A program made the translations under genes and the position numbers. DNA of 64,000 bases from Bacillota bacterium (lineage in GTDB: Bacteria > Bacillota > Clostridia > Peptostreptococcales > Anaerovoracaceae), in assembly GCA_017522185.1 (NCBI GenBank), contig JAFWZZ010000013.1, positions 1-64,000 of the forward strand, read 5' to 3'. Positions within the stretch are counted from its first letter, which is position 1; each line of letters starts with the position of its first letter. Below are positions 61,809-64,000 of the stretch, one piece after another. The notes under the pieces are model-generated. The model had not been told where the DNA came from. It did not search any database and saw nothing but the letters and a program-made list of their open reading frames with translations.

Positions 61809-62336
61809 ATGCGTATTTTAAACGAAGGATTTAGACTGTTTCTTACATTTAATGCCACATCATGGATGTGGGTTGTATACTTGATAAAGGGAAGTCAAAG
61901 CTTTTGTGGATTATCTATATGGGTATCTGGAATTGCGTATTTCCTGGTGCCAATCCTTCTATCTTCAGTTTCGCTTTTTTTTGCGAAAAAGTTTGGGCAA
62001 GATGAATTGAATGGAATGATAGAATTTAGTCTTGCAGATAACGACTTTCTTCCAACCTACTTAGGATATTTCTTTGTTTCACTAAGTGTGCCAAGTCTTG
62101 TTTCGATGATATTTGTTTATATGATTGTATTCTTATTTACGCATCTATCTCAAACACAGTACTTTAATCCAATTTTTCTAATGTTTGGGTATCACTATTA
62201 TCATGTATCAACTGAACAAGGAACGAAAGTTTTTATTATATCAAAAGGGAAAGTTATTCGAAACAAAAGAGATTTTCACTTTGACAATTTAAAAAGAATT
62301 AATGATACAACATACATTGAAGTAAAGGAGAAATAA
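61809..62336 (+). CDS. kwaA: Probable Kiwa defence protein KwaA (membrane)
   Basis: 175 aa, with about four TM segments and a C-terminal cytoplasmic tail: GYHYYHVSTEQGTKVFIISKGKVIRN, then RINDTTYIEV. The size, topology and the KwaB-like gene immediately behind it (stop touches start) are what identifies it; sequence similarity alone is weak by eye. KwaA is thought to sense phage at the membrane. A GCAAATATTTGC palindrome (61709-61720) upstream is a possible operator. AAAGGAG precedes the ATG. Confidence 0.7.
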   Translation: MRILNEGFRLFLTFNATSWMWVVYLIKGSQSFCGLSIWVSGIAYFLVPILLSSVSLFFAKKFGQDELNGMIEFSLADNDFLPTYLGYFFVSLSVPSLVSMIFVYMIVFLFTHLSQTQYFNPIFLMFGYHYYHVSTEQGTKVFIISKGKVIRNKRDFHFDNLKRINDTTYIEVKEK

Positions 62337-63173
62337 ATGAACACAGTTTTTGTTAAAATTGGAAAAAGTAATACAAATAGTAAGTATAGAAAAATGTTGT
62401 CTACAGATGGTGATATTTATCCGAAGATGGAAGAGTTGATTGAGGAAAAATTGCCGTACAATCCGGGTGCTGCGTTAGAAGATTGTGCATGGTTTGTAAT
62501 CAAAGAGGCTTCCAAGCAGCCTTTTGCGATAGAGTTCATGAAAGAAGCATATGATACACTGGATTTCGACTCTTTGGATAAAAGGGAAATTGAACAGATC
62601 GACTTTATATGTGTAAAAAACGGAAAAAATTTTTACTTCCAAAAGGTGAGCAAGGCAAGACTAGTATCGAAACGGAGTCTTGTGTGTTTAGGAGAAGAAT
62701 TTGAGTTTCAAACAGGAAGAAAGGAAATTGTTATAAACGATGCACCTGATGCAATTTATTGTCCGGACAAAGATGAATTGTATTTCAGAAAACTAGAATC
62801 GGTAGTCTCGATATTTAGAGGAATCAATGACTTGTACAGAGAAGCCACGCAAAGTGAAGTTGAGAATTTCATGAATGACGAATTTATAAAGTTGTGTGGA
62901 GATTATTCAGCAGCAAAAGTAAAGACTGCAAACAGGAAAAGAATTGCTTTAGTAAAGGATTCTTTAACTACATTGGACGAGCCGGAAAGACAGCAAATGA
63001 TAGCATATATTGAAGACTATTGTCCACAGTTGAAGCGAGACAAGGACTCCTTCGAAATAGGAAGTGAAGAGGAATTAAAGTGGTTATTATATGGAGTGCA
63101 GGAAAAATTTTATACCACGGCAATTGGCAAGGAGAGACGTCTTGCGAATTCTACGATAAAGATGGAAGCATAA
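62337..63173 (+). CDS. kwaB: Probable Kiwa defence protein KwaB (DUF4868)
   Basis: 278 aa, soluble. DUF4868-type sequence: FYFQKVSKARLVSK in the middle and a C-terminal EELKWLLYGVQEKFYTTAIGKERRLANS block typical of KwaB. In Kiwa it is the effector that acts on phage DNA with KwaA. It starts directly at the kwaA stop, so the two are co-translated. Confidence 0.72.
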   Translation: MNTVFVKIGKSNTNSKYRKMLSTDGDIYPKMEELIEEKLPYNPGAALEDCAWFVIKEASKQPFAIEFMKEAYDTLDFDSLDKREIEQIDFICVKNGKNFYFQKVSKARLVSKRSLVCLGEEFEFQTGRKEIVINDAPDAIYCPDKDELYFRKLESVVSIFRGINDLYREATQSEVENFMNDEFIKLCGDYSAAKVKTANRKRIALVKDSLTTLDEPERQQMIAYIEDYCPQLKRDKDSFEIGSEEELKWLLYGVQEKFYTTAIGKERRLANSTIKMEA

Positions 63174-63199
63174 AACTTGCAAAGTAATAAATACAGTTT

Positions 63200-63230
63200 A
63201 AATGCCAGGTGGAGTACGTGCCTGGTATTT
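63200..63230 (+). terminator. Probable terminator after kwaB
   Basis: AAATGCCAGG (63200-63209) / CCTGGTATTT (63221-63230) with one wobble pair; the T run is poor. Confidence 0.55.
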
Positions 63231-63291
63231 ATATTACAATAACTATTTTTATATTGCTATATATACTGACTGTGAAAGGAGATTAATTTAA

Positions 63292-64000
63292 ATGTGCAGG
63301 TTTTTGTCATTTTTTTGTATAGAGGTATTTATTATATGTACAAATAGTGCCGAACTAATAGAAAGCCTTTTGAATGAAGAAATTCAATTTCTTATAGAAT
63401 TACTGAGTTTTTTAAAATATTCTTCTGCGGATAGTTTTCATCAAAATTTATTACTAGCATTAGTTGGCGGAGAAATTACTTTAACTACATTGATTTTTAC
63501 GCTATTGCCGTTAATTTCGGATAAGAGGGACGAGGAATATTATCTAGGAATAAAAGTAGCAGACTATTTTCTATTTGAAGGCAGAGAGAAAAAAACAACT
63601 GGAAAACTAACTGCGATTTGGATATACGCAGCTATATTTGTATTATCCATAATAGGGATATGCTATTTAAAATGGCTTACATTGGCATATATAGTAGCGG
63701 TGGCATTTTTAGTCTATTTGATAATAGAAATATTTGTTTTTTTGAATTTTATTTCGGATAAAGAGACCGTGAAAAGCCGAATTGAAACTAAGGTTGCAAA
63801 TGAGATAGAACACAATAGAAGAGAGATAATTGAAAGATTAGTTGAAACATCGAAAGATAGTGTAATTGGAATTAATGAAAATATAAAATTTCTACTATCG
63901 AAGAAACAAGGAGAAGAACTGATAGAACAGTATGTAGATTGTTTGTTAGAAAAAAGCAAAAACTTAAAAAAAGAAACTCTTGAAATTCTAACAGAATGTA
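63292..64000 (+). CDS. Predicted membrane protein, 3' end beyond the window
   Basis: ATG 63292 with AAAGGAGA 9 bases before it opens a frame that runs unbroken to base 64000 (236 codons). Hydrophobic segments around residues 50-68 and 112-160 form about three TM helices; the rest is charged coiled helix (KSRIETKVANEIEHNRREI..). AT-rich like its neighbours. No family recognised; membrane plus coiled-coil is common among defence effectors. Confidence 0.6.
   Translation, partial: MCRFLSFFCIEVFIICTNSAELIESLLNEEIQFLIELLSFLKYSSADSFHQNLLLALVGGEITLTTLIFTLLPLISDKRDEEYYLGIKVADYFLFEGREKKTTGKLTAIWIYAAIFVLSIIGICYLKWLTLAYIVAVAFLVYLIIEIFVFLNFISDKETVKSRIETKVANEIEHNRREIIERLVETSKDSVIGINENIKFLLSKKQGEELIEQYVDCLLEKSKNLKKETLEILTEC

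Overview
The window reads as chromosome of an anaerobic, low-to-mid GC Firmicute, most likely class Clostridia in the Eubacteriales/Peptostreptococcales range. The genus cannot be fixed from sequence alone. The evidence is strong AGGAGG ribosome sites, TTGACA/TATAAT promoters, Gram-positive envelope genes (tagO, 3D/G5 protein, L,D-transpeptidase), ScpA/ScpB, and a ferredoxin-dependent 2-oxoacid oxidoreductase next to other amino-acid and acyl-CoA fermentation genes. The thiolase and the oxidoreductase operon have a visibly stronger codon bias than their neighbours, which suggests high expression.

Layout. 1-9.5 kb: tail of an amidinotransferase-like gene, an M28 peptidase homologue with an altered metal site, an NhaC-type antiporter, a convergent kinase/patatin pair, a tightly overlapped sirtuin-surE-DUF2156 operon, and a thiolase. 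9.5-14.2 kb: polysaccharide deacetylase, a P-loop ATPase, and the four-subunit VOR/KOR operon (ferredoxin, alpha, beta, gamma). 14.2-21.4 kb: a block of foldback repeats, a BlaI/M56 regulatory pair with two readable operators, a membrane-domain::CCA-transferase fusion, an EFR1 flavodoxin-ferredoxin, and a purine permease. 21.4-35.1 kb: acyl-CoA ligase, AIM24-like protein, glnS, amino-acid antiporter, prepilin peptidase, yhbY-truA-dCMP deaminase-tagO-MATE, PhzF, and two cell-wall enzymes. 35.1-45.2 kb: several nested palindromic repeats surround mtnA-DMT-scpA-scpB-CpXC-pgeF-aroK-ABC-F and an L,D-transpeptidase. 45.2-53.6 kb: hydrolase, MATE, ZIP, TPR/DUF4037, a frameshifted surface protein, and a mini-protein/2-TM pair.

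53.7-60.3 kb is the most interesting part: an RNA-repair locus. Two tandem WYL regulators are followed by a tRNA-like, Y-RNA-like noncoding RNA, then a DUF2828 protein (vWA-containing, TROVE-like), a second tRNA-derived segment, RtcB RNA ligase and an RlaP-type nucleotidyltransferase. Downstream lies a split HTH/Panacea antitoxin-like gene. From about 60.4 kb the sequence is visibly AT-richer and looks like a defence island: a HAD phosphatase-like protein, a probable Kiwa system (KwaA/KwaB), and a membrane protein that runs off the window.

A second theme is a family of dispersed, nested palindromic elements (at about 14.2-14.7, 21.0-21.4, 35.15-35.74, 42.8-43.2 and 45.0-45.2 kb). They share arms, swap cores, show compensatory base changes and include an apparent empty versus filled insertion site.
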